Of a stretch of 64,000 nt of DNA, positions 42,401 to 53,100 are shown one piece after another. The first letter of the stretch is position 1, and the number at the start of each line of letters is the position of its first letter. The notes below the pieces were generated by a model, which saw nothing but the letters and a program-made list of their open reading frames with translations, was not told the DNA's origin and searched no databases. The stretch comes from Diacronema lutheri (Eukaryota; Haptophyta; Pavlovophyceae; Pavlovales; Pavlovaceae). The translations under genes and the position numbers were made by a program. The stretch covers positions 1,178,001-1,242,000 of the forward strand of contig JAGTXO010000003.1 of assembly GCA_019448385.1 (NCBI GenBank), read 5' to 3'.

Positions 42401-43489
42401 ATGCTGATGAGCACGTACTCCTCGGCGGTGACCGTCGCGCTCCTCGCCGCGGTCGGCGTTGAGCGCGCGCATATGTTGCTGTCAAATGATCGCGCGGCGC
42501 CTGGACGGAACGGCAGCGTGGCGAGCGGCAACCACCCCTGGGCAAGGCATACGCCCGCGACGCTCTGTTTGCACGGCCATGTCGCACCAACCATCCTATT
42601 ACTGGGCGCGCAGAAGTGCGGCAGCACGTCGCTCTGGTCCGATCTGATCAAGCACAATGACGGGATGGTGCATGCGCGCCCTTTGCTGGCCTCCGAGCCG
42701 CGGTACTATGCCAAGGAGCAGCACTTCTTCGACTTACACTTTCACAAGGGGATGGCCTTCTACGTCTCACGCTACCCGACGTGCAAGCGCGGCGCGCCCG
42801 CGTGCTACGGCATCGACGCATCGCCTACATACCTGCGGATCCCGGGCACAGCCGCGCGCGTGCATGCGGCGTACGTCGGCCACAGGCGCGCGCTGCGCAT
42901 GATCGTGATCTTGCGCAACCCGACCGACCGCGTGCTCTCGTGGTATGGACATATAGGCATGAAGTACCTGCACGTCAACGTGTCGCTCAACGAGTTCGCG
43001 CACCTAAGCGTGCGCGAGATGCGCGCCTGCGCGGCTACCCATGGGCTGACAGCCGAGTCCGACGAGCTGTGGGCTTCCCCGTGCCGCGAGCTCCACCCAC
43101 CGCTGTACGACGCGCTCACGGGCGGCTTGTACGCGCCTCAGATTGCAGAATGGCTGCGCTGGTTCCCCGCGAGCCAGATCGCGCTCGTCACGTTCGGCGG
43201 GTACATGAACCGCACAGGCAAGGTGCTGCACGACCTGACGGCCTTCATTGGCCAACGGCGGCGCTCGGGCGCGCTGGCGATCACGGCGGCGCGCATCAAT
43301 ATAAGGTCGACGAAGCGGGTCAGCTTCAACGCTACGGCGCACGCTGCGCTCACCGAGTTTTACCGGCCGCACGTGGATGCGCTCATCGCGCTGCTGCACC
43401 GCCCGGTGGCCGAGCATATGTTCTCGACCCCGTTCAGCCCCGTAAGCGCGCTGACCGCGCACGGGCTAATAAATACTAACGGCGCTTAA
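42401..43489 (+). CDS. Sulfotransferase, type II membrane protein
   Basis: 362 residues from ATG 42401 (an in-frame upstream ATG lies at 42353). A hydrophobic N-terminal segment (TYSSAVTVALLAAVGV) suggests a Golgi signal anchor. The PAPS-binding motifs are clear: LLGAQKCGSTSLWSDL (5'-phosphosulfate loop) near 42600, and RNPTDRVLSWYGH (3'-phosphate motif) near 42915. Family members transfer sulfate from PAPS to carbohydrate or other acceptors; the layout fits the heparan-sulfate/carbohydrate type. The final codons (INTNGA and stop) lie inside the repeat motif taacggcgctta, so the natural C-terminus may have been replaced when the repeat arrived. Confidence 0.88.
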   Translation: MLMSTYSSAVTVALLAAVGVERAHMLLSNDRAAPGRNGSVASGNHPWARHTPATLCLHGHVAPTILLLGAQKCGSTSLWSDLIKHNDGMVHARPLLASEPRYYAKEQHFFDLHFHKGMAFYVSRYPTCKRGAPACYGIDASPTYLRIPGTAARVHAAYVGHRRALRMIVILRNPTDRVLSWYGHIGMKYLHVNVSLNEFAHLSVREMRACAATHGLTAESDELWASPCRELHPPLYDALTGGLYAPQIAEWLRWFPASQIALVTFGGYMNRTGKVLHDLTAFIGQRRRSGALAITAARINIRSTKRVSFNATAHAALTEFYRPHVDALIALLHRPVAEHMFSTPFSPVSALTAHGLINTNGA

Positions 43490-44226
43490 CCGGGGTCAGC
43501 ACCAGCTGCGGGGGAATCGAGTAGCCACCAATGTCGTCGATACCCGCGCATCCCGGTCACCAGCGAGCGGACAGCGAGGCCCGACGGGCCCAAAGGGCCC
43601 GCACGTGCCTAACCGCCGCGCGCTGCCGGTCGCGTGCCGCCGCCCGCGTGCAGGCGATACACGCCGCCCAGGTCACCGCACGTGTCAGCGCCCGCTTCCG
43701 CCGCCCGGTCGGCCGCACGACGCGACGCCGCCCCTGCGCGCACCACCGGTGCCGCGAAGACCTCCCGGCCGCTGCCGGGCGCCACGCCACCGAGGGCGCC
43801 CAACCCCACCGGCGGAGCGCAGCACAACCCCGAGCACACCACGCCGCCGCCGCCTGTGCAGCCGCGCCCGCGCGCCCCGCCGCTCCCAAACCCATCGACG
43901 GCGGCGAAATGTGTGTGTTTCGTGGTGCCGGCGCAGTCGATGGGCAGGGGCGGCGAAGCGCGCGGAGCGCGGTCGCCAGAGCACGAGGACGCAGCCGTCG
44001 CGATAGAAGAAGAAGTCGTCGTCGAGCGCACCACGCCGCCGCCGCCCGTGCAGCCGCGCCCGCGCGCCCCGCCGCGCCCAAACCCATCGACGGCGGCGAA
44101 ATGTGTGTGTTTCGTGGTGCCGGCGCAGTCGATGGGCAGGGGCGGCGAAGCGCGCGGAGCGCGGTCGCCAGAGCACGAGGACGCAGCCGTCGCGATAGAA
44201 GAAGAAGTCGTCGTCGAGCACACCAC
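43477..44226. repeat. Second copy of the 192-bp satellite with leader
   Basis: The leader (43490-43831) and about 2.06 units (marker at 43893 and 44085, spacing 192) match the copy at 22.7-24.9 kb. The last unit is cut off after cgagcacaccac, exactly where the left Fanzor element begins. Confidence 0.92.
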
Positions 44227-44881
44227 CCATATATAGGGCGCCTGCACGCCCCATACATGATCGCAATCCTGGCCCCTGCGGTCGGTGTGCGCACGCACGC
44301 TCCCCACAGAGCCAGGGGCGCGCCCGCTGGGGCCGCCGCATCCAGAAAGCAACGCTCCCCCGGCCAGCACGGCCGGGGGCCCACAGCTGGGCTCGCCCAA
44401 ACTGGGCTCGCCCAAACTGCAGCAGACGATGTGACCTCGTTTGCGTGACGCCGGCGGCCTGTGCCATCGGCGCAAACTCCGAGCAGAGGGGACCGCACAC
44501 CTCGTAGCGGCCTGTGCGCGAACGCAGCCGCGCGCGCCTGTGCGCGCGCGATCCGCGGACGCGGTAACCCAAGTGCCCGACCGCCCCGTGCACATGCACG
44601 GGGCGGATCGGCCCGACGGCCTGCTGCTGGGGGCAAGCAACTTGCCTCCGACAGCAGCGCCGCCGTACGGAGCGTGCAGGTCTGTGCGCCTTGCGGCGTG
44701 GTGGTGGTGCTTGCGCGAGCGCGCGTCGGCAACCGCGGTGCGTGGCGAGCGGAGGAGCTCGCCACGCGCGCGGCCGCGCGCGTCAGCTCGGGCGCGAGCG
44801 AGCGGCGAGGGGGCTGCGCCGCCGGACACGAGCGCGCGGTGCGCGCGCGCGCGCGCTCGTGTCCGGCGGCAGCCCCGTCGC
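44227..44881 (-). ncRNA. Candidate guide-RNA region of the left Fanzor element
   Basis: This is the conserved non-coding segment from the Fanzor stop codon to the outer element boundary, matching 62391-63045 in the other copy. It begins with a long perfect GC hairpin (about 44818-44870) and ends in a short hairpin at the boundary. In TnpB and Fanzor systems the guide RNA is encoded in this position, with the guide taken from the sequence just outside the element (established knowledge). That a transcript exists here is inference. Confidence 0.45.
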
Positions 44882-47800
44882 TCACGGCCCGCGCAGCTCG
44901 AGCGCCTTCTTGTAGATGTTGCGCGCGGCGTTGAAGTCGCGGTCAAAAATGGTTCGGCACCACGCGCAGCGCACGAGCGTCTTGACGACGCGGTTGGTCA
45001 TCGGGCTCGACGGGTCGTGCTTGCGCACGCGGACCTGCCGGCGCGTCTTGGTGAAGAAGTCGCAGCAGCTCTTGCCGTCGCACTTGCTGCAGTCCTGCGA
45101 CGTGTAGCTCTCGTCGATGAAGCCGATCGTGTAGCCGCGCGCGCGGAAGGCGTCGACGATGCCCATCGTCTGCGACGGCATCTTGCCGCGCTCGTGCCAC
45201 TTGCCAAACTTGGGGTAGTGCAGCTGCAGACTCCAGTCGCCGACCGCGATCACGACCTCGCCCGGCCCGCCGTACGTCGCCGCGAACGCGTCGACCATCC
45301 TGCTGTGCGCGCGCTGGTGGTTGGAGTAGGCGTGCATGCGGCGCGTGCGGAACCACTCGTGCCCGTACGCGCCTCGCAGCAGCTCGCGCGCCTCGCGGCG
45401 CTCGTCCTCGTTGAGCAGCGGCGCGCCGTGGCCGTCGCGGCCCGCGAGCGCCTCCTCGAGCTGCGCGATCGAGCGGCGCTGCGGGTCGCCGCGCACGACC
45501 GTCATCTTCTTGCGCCGCAGCATCCGCTCCGTCGCGCGGCGCTCGCCGGCGAGCCGCCGGTGCCGCGCCGCCGACCAGCTGAGCGTGCGCGGACGCGGAC
45601 GCGTCGCGCCGAACAGCGCGCACGCCCACGCGAAGAAGAGCTTGTTCTTGCCAGGGTCGAACACGACGATCTGCTCGGGCGTGTAGCGGCGCAGCGTCTC
45701 GCGGTCGAGGTAGTCGGTGCGCCCGAGCCCATCCGGAGGGCGCGTCGCACGTGCGCAGGATGGACGCGGCCTTGCCGTCCGTCTGGATCGACGAGACGTG
45801 GCCACCCGCGCGATTGGCGCGCCGGAGCGCGCGCGACTCGGTCATCTTGAACACCACGATGAAGATGCGCGTGCGGTTGCTGCCTGCGGTGATCGGCAGC
45901 CCCGCGTGGCAGCCTCTGCCGACCTTCCGCTCAAAGTCCTCGGTGCAGCGCAGCCACTCCTGGAGGAACGTGGCGTCGATGCGGAGGAAGTGGCCGACGA
46001 TGAGGCTCTTCTTGCCCGGAAGGCGCTTCAGGCCGATCGGCTTGTCGCCGTTGACCTGCCGCGCGGCGTCGAGCACGCGGAGCATCGCCTTGTACCCGTC
46101 GCCCACGTTGTTGCTCTCGCCCGGCGGGCGGTTGAGGTACCAACCCATGTTGTGGTCGCCATCGTAGTCGGCGTCAAAGAGCTCCCAAGCGGGCAGCACT
46201 TCGCGCAGCAGGTCGTCGTCGTCGCGCAGCGCCGCGGGCAGCGACGCGTCGTCGATCTGGCCGCGCCAGATGAGCCGCGTGCAGCGGCGGCGCGCGTGCC
46301 GCATCGTCTGTGCGGGCAGCGCGCCGTTGCCGGCCGGCGGCGCGGCGAGCCCAGCCGCAGCAACCTGCTCGGCGCGCGTGGCCCTCGCGAGGTGCACCTT
46401 GACGAGCGCCTCGAGCGCGCCGTACAGGCCCGACGTGCGCACGTGGTTCACGTAGTTGGTCGTGAGCTGCGCGGCGAGGAAGCCAAGCGGCGGTTTCATG
46501 TACGCGACCTCGATCGCCCTGCGCGCCGACAAAGTCCGCGAGGTCAGCGCCGAGCTGCCCGTGCTGCGGATGCGCGCCTCCCGCGTTTGCCCTCCGCGTC
46601 ACGGCCCAGATGACCGCCCTCCAGTAGGACTCCGTCCACACGGCAGGCAGCTCCTCGCCGGAGCGCAGCGCGCGCTCGGCAAAGTCGACGCCGACCTCGA
46701 TCGCGAGCGCGGCGATGCGGTCAAGTTTGACCGCAAAGTCTCCGTAGGTATTCGTCGCGCACGATGGTCTTCAACTGCAGCTTGATGGACTGGGCGCGGT
46801 CCGCGTCGTCGAGCGCGTCCGTCCGCTGCGTGGCGCGCACGTGCCGCCGCCGCTTCCGCGGTGGCCCGCCATCGCCACGCCCGCCACCGCCGCCGCTGGT
46901 GCCGCCACCGCCGCCGCTGGCGCTGCGTCCGCCGCGTCCGCAGCGTCCACCACGCCCGCCGCGCCCGCCGCGCCCGCCGCGCCCGCCGCCGCGCCCGCCG
47001 CCGCGCCCGCCACCGTCGTCACCGCCGTCGCCGCCGTCGGAGACAGAGTCCGAGCCCGCGTAGACGGATCCGCCCGAGGAGGAGGCATCAGAGGAGGCGT
47101 CAGCGCAGCTGGCCGCACCGTTGGCTGCACGGCTCGCGCGCTCATCGCCGCCCGTGGCAGCGCAGCCGCGCGCGCAGCGCGCACCGCACGCGCGGCGCAA
47201 CGGCACGCGCGGCGCACGCGCGCCCGCCGTTGCGTGTGCGTCGGCAGCAGCGGCGGGCGGCAGCGGCGAGCGGACGGCGCGAGCTGCGCCGGCGCGCGCC
47301 TCCGCCTCGCCGCCGTCGGCGCACGCTCGTGGCGCGCCCGGCTCGCACTCGCCAAACACTTCGGCCTCGGCGTGCGGCGCGGGCTCGGCGGCAGGCGGCG
47401 CGGCGGCCGGCAGCGGCGCGGCGGGCGCGGGCAGCGCGGCGGCGGCGCTGCGCGCAGCGTCGGAAGCGCGCGCAGCCGCCGCCGCCGCGAGCTGCACGGC
47501 AGTGCGCATGCGTGGCTGGCCCATCTCGTCGCAGTTCTTGGCGTACAACTTGTCCTGCTCGGCGACGTGGGCCATCACCATGTCGGTCCTGTGCGCGCCG
47601 ACGTAATGCTCCAGCCGCTCGATCCCGCCTTGGTAGAGGTAACGCCGAAAGTCGCACCGCGGCTCGGAGAGGAGGAGCGGCGGCCGAACGCGCGGCGGTT
47701 GCTCGCGCGGTGGCACGCGCGAACGCGAATTGCAGCGCGACCCGCGTCCGCCGGCGGCGTGTGGAGGCTCGCACGCGCCGTACTGCGCGCACGGCTCGGG

Positions 47801-48079
47801 CGCGGGCGCGGACGCCTCGTCGCTCGCTCGCGCGCAAGCGTCCGCGCCGCGCGCAGGCTCGTGGCGGCGGCGGCGGCCGCCGAGCATCGCGCGGGTGGCG
47901 GTGTGCAGCCGCTTCGTCGCCCACGCCTGCGCCAACGCGCTGGCAGCCGCGATCGCGCCGTCGCGTGAAACGCCTCCAGCGAGCGCCCACTCGCACGCGG
48001 CGCGCGCGCTCAGCTTGGCAAGCAAGGCGAGCCCGGCGGCGATTGGCGGGAGCGCGACGGCCGCGCAGCGGCCGGCCAT
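44882..48079 (-). pseudogene. Fanzor nuclease, left copy, frame-broken
   Basis: The C-terminal 307 codons (45805-44882) are identical to those of the right copy, with RuvC-I, the relocated Glu, the zinc ribbon and RuvC-III. Upstream, compared with the right copy, there is an 8-nt deletion near 46752 that produces a stop after DEYLRRLCGQT, a 23-nt deletion near 46520, and loss of about 0.75 kb near 48200 that removes the N-terminal region. It also shares the frame break before RuvC-I (about 45727-45749). It cannot make the full protein as read. The RGG-rich region is still visible near 46860-47060. Confidence 0.75.
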
Positions 48080-49452
48080 GCACGCGGTTGGGCACGCCAG
48101 CCATGTGCAGCACAGCGCGAGCGCAGCAGCGCGCGCGCCGCGCGCCGCTCACGCGCGCAGCGGCGCGCGCCGCGCGCGCCGCGCGCCGCGCGCGCTCGTG
48201 CAGACCCGGACGGCACAGCTGCCCGAGTCGGTCGTGGACGGGGCAATGTCTGTGCCCAGACGCAGGCCGAACTCGTGGGCACCGGTGTATGTGCTTTGTG
48301 ATGCGCTCATTGGTGTGCCTGCCGGTGAAGAGCGAGACGCCCAGCTTGATGAGCTTCATCTCACCCGTCCGAGGGTCGACCCTCGGACGATGCCCTTTCC
48401 GATGTTCGCCGTGGCAAAGGCATAGATAGAGCTGGACGTGCATGGCCTGGATGGTCGCCGTGCTGAGCTGGCAATGCTTCGGGCTGAGGCCGCACGCGAC
48501 GCTGTGCAAGCTCGGGCCTTCGGCAGAACTACATGGGACGTGGCCGGATTGGCCAGCGCCATCCCGACCCCACCACCGTCCTCCCTGCTCGTCGGTGTGT
48601 AGACGTCGAGGAAGCGGCACGCCCTCGAGTGTGCCGCGGTGTCGCAGCGCGTACGCCTGCACTTCATGCCCCACGTCGTCTTGGCCTCCGGCGCCGGCGG
48701 CCGCCATCCTCGTGGCCTTTCCCGCCCAGAAACCTCAGTTCCTGAACGCACGGCGCGGATTGACGGCGAGAAAGACGAGGAACGCGCACCTCAACGCCGA
48801 GGGTCGCACGCGGATCCACATGGTGCGCGCGCACATCGGCAAGCTCATGCTCTCGTCAAATTACGGCAGGCAGCTGGACGGCATCAAGATTGATGAGAAG
48901 TCGGCACGGTTGCCGCCGGCTGACGTGGCAACGTGCTGGAACGCGAACTTTGACCCGCTCGCGCGCCTGTGCTCGACCCTCTTTGCGCCCCGGTGCGTCA
49001 AAGGCATGGCAGCGTCGCTGGCACGCCAGCATCCTGCCACTCGCACGGCGAGCGGGTTGGGGTAGGTTCTCGCCAGGCGCGACGGACAAGAGCAGCTTTC
49101 GCGATGCCGTAGCTGCGCGGACGACGCGGGGCGCGGGCGTCGTCCGCTGAATCGCATCGCAGGGCTCGGCGTTGACGCCTTCGGCATCACGCGAGGGCTT
49201 GCTATCGGCTGACTCGCCACGCGAGGGCTTGTTATCGCCGAGCGCGATGGCGAGCCCTCGCGCGCGCCCCGCCGGCGCGGCGGCCCACGATGTGCGCGGT
49301 CGCATCGCGTGTGCTGCAACTTATGCGTCGAGTGCGTCGATGTGCGCCTCCACGGCCGCCGATTCCCATTTGAGCGCCCGGCACCGACCCACGCGCCGGC
49401 CGCTTACGTCGTTGCAGCAGGCGAGCGCGCGGCCTTCATGAATCCCGCGGGC
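48080..49452 (-). repeat. Conserved upstream block of the left Fanzor arm
   Basis: Matches 57037-58290 in inverted orientation. It contains a frame (about 48707-48250) whose translation closely follows the right copy, with substitutions such as V/A and H/R; see the entry at 57630. The inner end of homology is at 49452. Confidence 0.7.
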
Positions 49453-50489
49453 GAGGACAGCGAAGCCGCGAGCGGCCCTGGCCGGCCGGCCGGGACCCCG
49501 GCGGGCCCTGCGCCGCCTCGGACGCGCGCGACTGGGGTTTTTATTCCTGCGTCCCCTTCCCCACCTGCAGATGAGCTCTCCAAGGACCTCGCACGGGCGC
49601 ACGAGCACGCTTACAACCTCACTCTCAACGGAGCGCTCTAGAAACGGATCACGCAGATGCAGCACGAGATCTGCTGGCTCCACGCCGGAATATCGTCGCT
49701 CGTTGCGAGTTCGCCCGAGGTTTACGTGAACGACAGCGAGGCCACCGACTACAAGGACCACGGCGTGTGCGTCGAGATCGATGTCTTCAACCGCGACGAG
49801 GTCGAGGGCGCGCCCGTGCCCGCGATTGCGCCCACGAAGGCAGAGCCGGGCATTGAGTCAAAGTGCACCGTGCCCGCACAGGCAGAGCCGGGCAGCGAGT
49901 CCGAGAACGCCGCGCCCGCGCCCGCGCCGGCAAAGCCGCGCACCGAGCCCAAGTGCGCCAAAGTGCCGCCGAACTCGCCCAAGCTCTCGTCGGTCGACAG
50001 CCAGGCCATCGAGTACAGGACCTACTACGGCGGGGGGAGGGGGAACTCACCGTGCTCGCCGCCTGCAAGCGCCTCGAGTTCACGCACGCGTTCGAGTCTG
50101 TGCAGGCCGAGGTCGCCAAGTCCAAGCGCGCCAAGGTTCCGGCCACCGGCGCATCCAGCCGCTGGCTGCGCAACACGATTGTGCGCAACACCCGCAGCTC
50201 GGCCAAGGGCAAGTGGCGCGCCGGCGCAGCGCACTGTATGCCGCGGCGAGCTCAGTCGCGAGCACTGTCCCAGGCCGCGCCCTCCACGGGGTGCACGCGC
50301 ACTCGGCGCGGTCCGGTCAGTCAGAGCACCTCAGCTTGCGCGATGCCAGTTGCGAATTCTACTGGGCGTCAATCACTCGAGCCCTTCCCGTCGCCCGCAT
50401 TCCGGGGTCGGACCCTCCGTCGGCCCGGCTCGGGCCCTCCGTCCGCGGCGCTCGCTCAATCCCGAGTTCTGCTCAAAACGACCGGTCCA
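49453..50489 (+). pseudogene. Unrecognised gene fragment with in-frame TAG
   Basis: One frame runs from about 49441 to 50036 and encodes a Pro/Ala-rich start, a helix (ELSKDLARAHEHAYNL), then TAG at 49639-49641, then a clearly continuing helix (KRITQMQHEICWLHAGI) and an acidic Pro/Glu/Ala repeat region with the recurrent element K-A-E-P-G. Further frames up to 50480 look like later exons or shifts. I do not recognise the family. It lies inside the spacer between the Fanzor arms. Confidence 0.4.
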
Positions 50490-50596
<107 letters not shown>

Positions 50597-50676
50597 CGGG
50601 GTCCCAGTCCTGGACTCGTCCTGGACCACTCAAGCGCTCATTGGCTGGCATTGATTGCTTGATTGTACGACCCGGA

Positions 50677-50700
50677 CCGTGCCCTATATATAGGGCACGG
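50677..50700. repeat. 24-bp perfect palindrome containing CCTATATATAGG
   Basis: Each half is 12 bases with no spacer. The core resembles the outer boundary string of the Fanzor arms (CCATATATAGGGC), and a further partial copy (gtgccctatatcg) follows at 50703-50716. It may be two element ends joined head to head. Confidence 0.75.
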
Positions 50701-50866
50701 ACCGTGCCCTATATCGAAAGGGCGACAAAGAGAAGGCGCTCGACAAGCTCACGGCATGGGCATCCGCAGCAACGCTGTGCGCCGCCAGCTCTCGCAAGCG
50801 CGCCGTCGACATCGGCGCCCCGACCAAGCAGAAGCGCGCGCGCTAACGGCCGTCGCGCGCGCGCGT

Positions 50867-50867
<1 letters not shown>

Positions 50868-50909
<42 letters not shown>
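50868..50909. repeat. Poly-G tract
   Basis: A G run of about 41-42 bases in the spacer. Confidence 0.9.
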
Positions 50910-51291
50910 CGGGTCGGCCAGCATCAGTCGATCAGCGCACCACAGTGACGGCATCAGACGTCGGGACCGCGAGCTTCGCCCCCGCGCACCGTGCACCTCA
51001 GCCGTTTGAAAGGCGACCAAGACGAAAGCGTCCTGACCTCGGACAGTGCGCACCACTTTGTGTGTGCACCCTCGGGGCGGCGGACGGCCTGGTCGCCGAG
51101 CCGCTCGCAGGCCTGCACGGCTGCACCCTTTTTTTTCCCAACCGGAGGGAACATGAAAGAGAGGGACGGCACGCGAGGTGTGAAGGAGCGTGGGAGGTGC
51201 GCAGCCACGGCCCTTCCCTTGCACGGGTTTTTGCGTGGCCGCTCAGGTAGCGCGGGAGCTTCCGTTTCCGCGTCGGTGCCGCCACGGCCCT

Positions 51292-51294
<3 letters not shown>

Positions 51295-51335
<41 letters not shown>

Positions 51336-51372
51336 TTCTCCCCTTTTAAAAAAAGGGGGGAGAAAAAGGGGT
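51295..51372. repeat. Poly-C tract followed by A/T-rich hairpin
   Basis: About 41 C bases (51295-51335) are followed by ttctccccttttaaaa and then its approximate complement aaaggggggagaa, so the strand can fold back on itself. Confidence 0.8.
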
Positions 51373-51591
51373 GCGCCCGCAAAGCCGGGCAGGGCGCCGT
51401 CGGGGCTGGCGGCGTAGTCGGCGCCGTGTGCCACGACCAGGACCGCGCCAGCCCCGACGCCCAGGGCGAGCCAGACAAATGGCGTGGCGCGGAGGGCCCG
51501 CGCCCCTGTGCGATTACGACAGGGGCGCCGCCCCGTTTCCCTGGCCTGCCGGAGGTGCGGCCGCGAGGCCGTCGCGCGAATTCGCCGCGAA

Positions 51592-52621
51592 CTACCGGGG
51601 GCGCTTGGGCGCCGTCGACAGACGCGTCGGCACGAAGCCCGGCGGGAAAACGAACGCCGAGCCGCGCGCGTGCTCGTCGTCCGGCGCGGTCGGCGTAGGG
51701 CACGCGCTCGCGCTGCGCGAAAAGTACCGGGAAGCATTTGTCGTCGACGGGGCGGCCCAGCAAGTCTGCGGTCGTGGCCATGTCGAACAAGGCGCGCCCG
51801 AAGCTGACCGTGCCGCTTGCGCGCGGGCGCAGCGAGACAGGCCCGCCGCGCGCCGCCGGACCGGCGGCGGGGGGCGGCGCGAAAGGCGGCGGCGGACGGC
51901 CACCGGGCGGTGCCTGGTGAGAGAGCGCGGTAGTGGCCGCGCTCGTCGGCGGCCGAGAGCCTGCCGCACCGGAAGGAGCTGCGGCGCTGGCGGCGGAGAA
52001 GGGGCCGAGCGTGAGTGCCAGGCCGGTCTCCTGGATGGCGCGGGCGAGCGCAATTGCCGGGTTGAGCTCCACGAGGCGCCGAGTCGCGCCAGGGCCAACA
52101 GGAGAGAAGGCGCCCTCGTCGGTGCACTCGGTCGTCGCAGCGGACGAGAGAGCTGAGCGGACGGCGACGGCGGCGATAGGGTCGTCGAGGGCAGCAAGAG
52201 TGCCGACCGTGAGCTGCGCGGCGAAAGCCTCCGGCAAGCCGGGCGGCAAGGGCGAGCCGTTGACGGACACGACACGCTGCGCGACAGCAGCGGCGTCGAG
52301 GGCGAAGGGCGCGGTGTCGCGAACCAGCGAGAACCCGGCGACCGCCACCCCGAGGAGCGCGGGGGCGGGGCCGGGGTAGCGCTCGCAGAGCCACGAGGAA
52401 GCGCTCATCCGCGCGTCATGCGTCAGCTCGAGGCCGAGAGCGTGCAGGAGCGAGGCGTGAGGCCCCGGGTCGAGGGTAGAAACGCGCAAGAGGCACGTGT
52501 CGAGGGAGCAGGCGGAAAGCGAGGCGGAGCCGGCGACGAGGGCGAGGGCCGCGCCGGCGGCGCTGTCCACCGGGACGAGGTAGACGTCAGCATCGCGCGA
52601 GGGCAGGAGCGCGGTTGCCAT
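51592..52621 (-). CDS. Unrecognised protein in the spacer
   Basis: From ATG 52621 the frame encodes a well-balanced protein with hydrophobic strands (VYLVPVD, LLHALGLEL, LLGVAVAGFSLV) followed by a Pro/Ala/Gly linker and a conserved-looking end (FGRALFDMATTADLLG, then FPVLFAQRERVPY). Around 51680 the natural continuation moves to another frame, ending DEHARGSAF then a Pro-rich tail with stop at 51592. A single-base shift or an unresolved splice is therefore likely. A further frame near 51430-51480 encodes one membrane-spanning-like helix. I do not recognise the family. It diverges from the gene starting at 52792. Confidence 0.4.
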
Positions 52622-52791
52622 TCGCGGTGAAGTGGACGAGAAGGAGGGGTTCGGCGGGGGGGCCGGGGTGGCGCTCGCAGAGCCTTTGGACTCCCTTCCT
52701 TGCCGGAAGCTTCGTAACAAGCTGCGTTATAAAACCTGGTAGCCCGCGTGAGCGCGCGGTGTGTGCTCCGGCGAGAGAGCGCCGGCGCGGC

Positions 52792-53066
52792 ATGACCGGC
52801 AGCGTGTACGGCATTTCGCCGAACCTTGACGTCGCCAAGCTTGCCTTGGAGGGCATCATCTGCGCAAAGGCACGCACGCGCGCCGCTGCGCCGCTCTCGA
52901 TCGCCCTCACGACGCGTCACACGCGCCCGGCGCGCGCGCGCTCCCGCTGCCTTCGTGCGCTCTTGTTGCCCTTGATTCCTGCCTCGCAAGCCCTGACTCG
53001 CACGCGCCACACCCTCTTACGCCAAGCCGTAATCTCACGCGCGCGCACGCCGACCACGTGTGCGCG

Positions 53067-53100
<34 letters not shown>

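Noticed and set aside
44441-45850. Plus-strand gene opposite the left Fanzor core (469 codons)
   Set aside because: It is the antisense of the nuclease frame, with no recognisable domain; the identical frame opposite the right copy reflects DNA identity, not an independent gene.
51123-51372. Terminator or attachment site at the poly-C/hairpin
   Set aside because: The homopolymer and its A/T-rich fold-back can form by slippage; no bacterial context or partner site is present.
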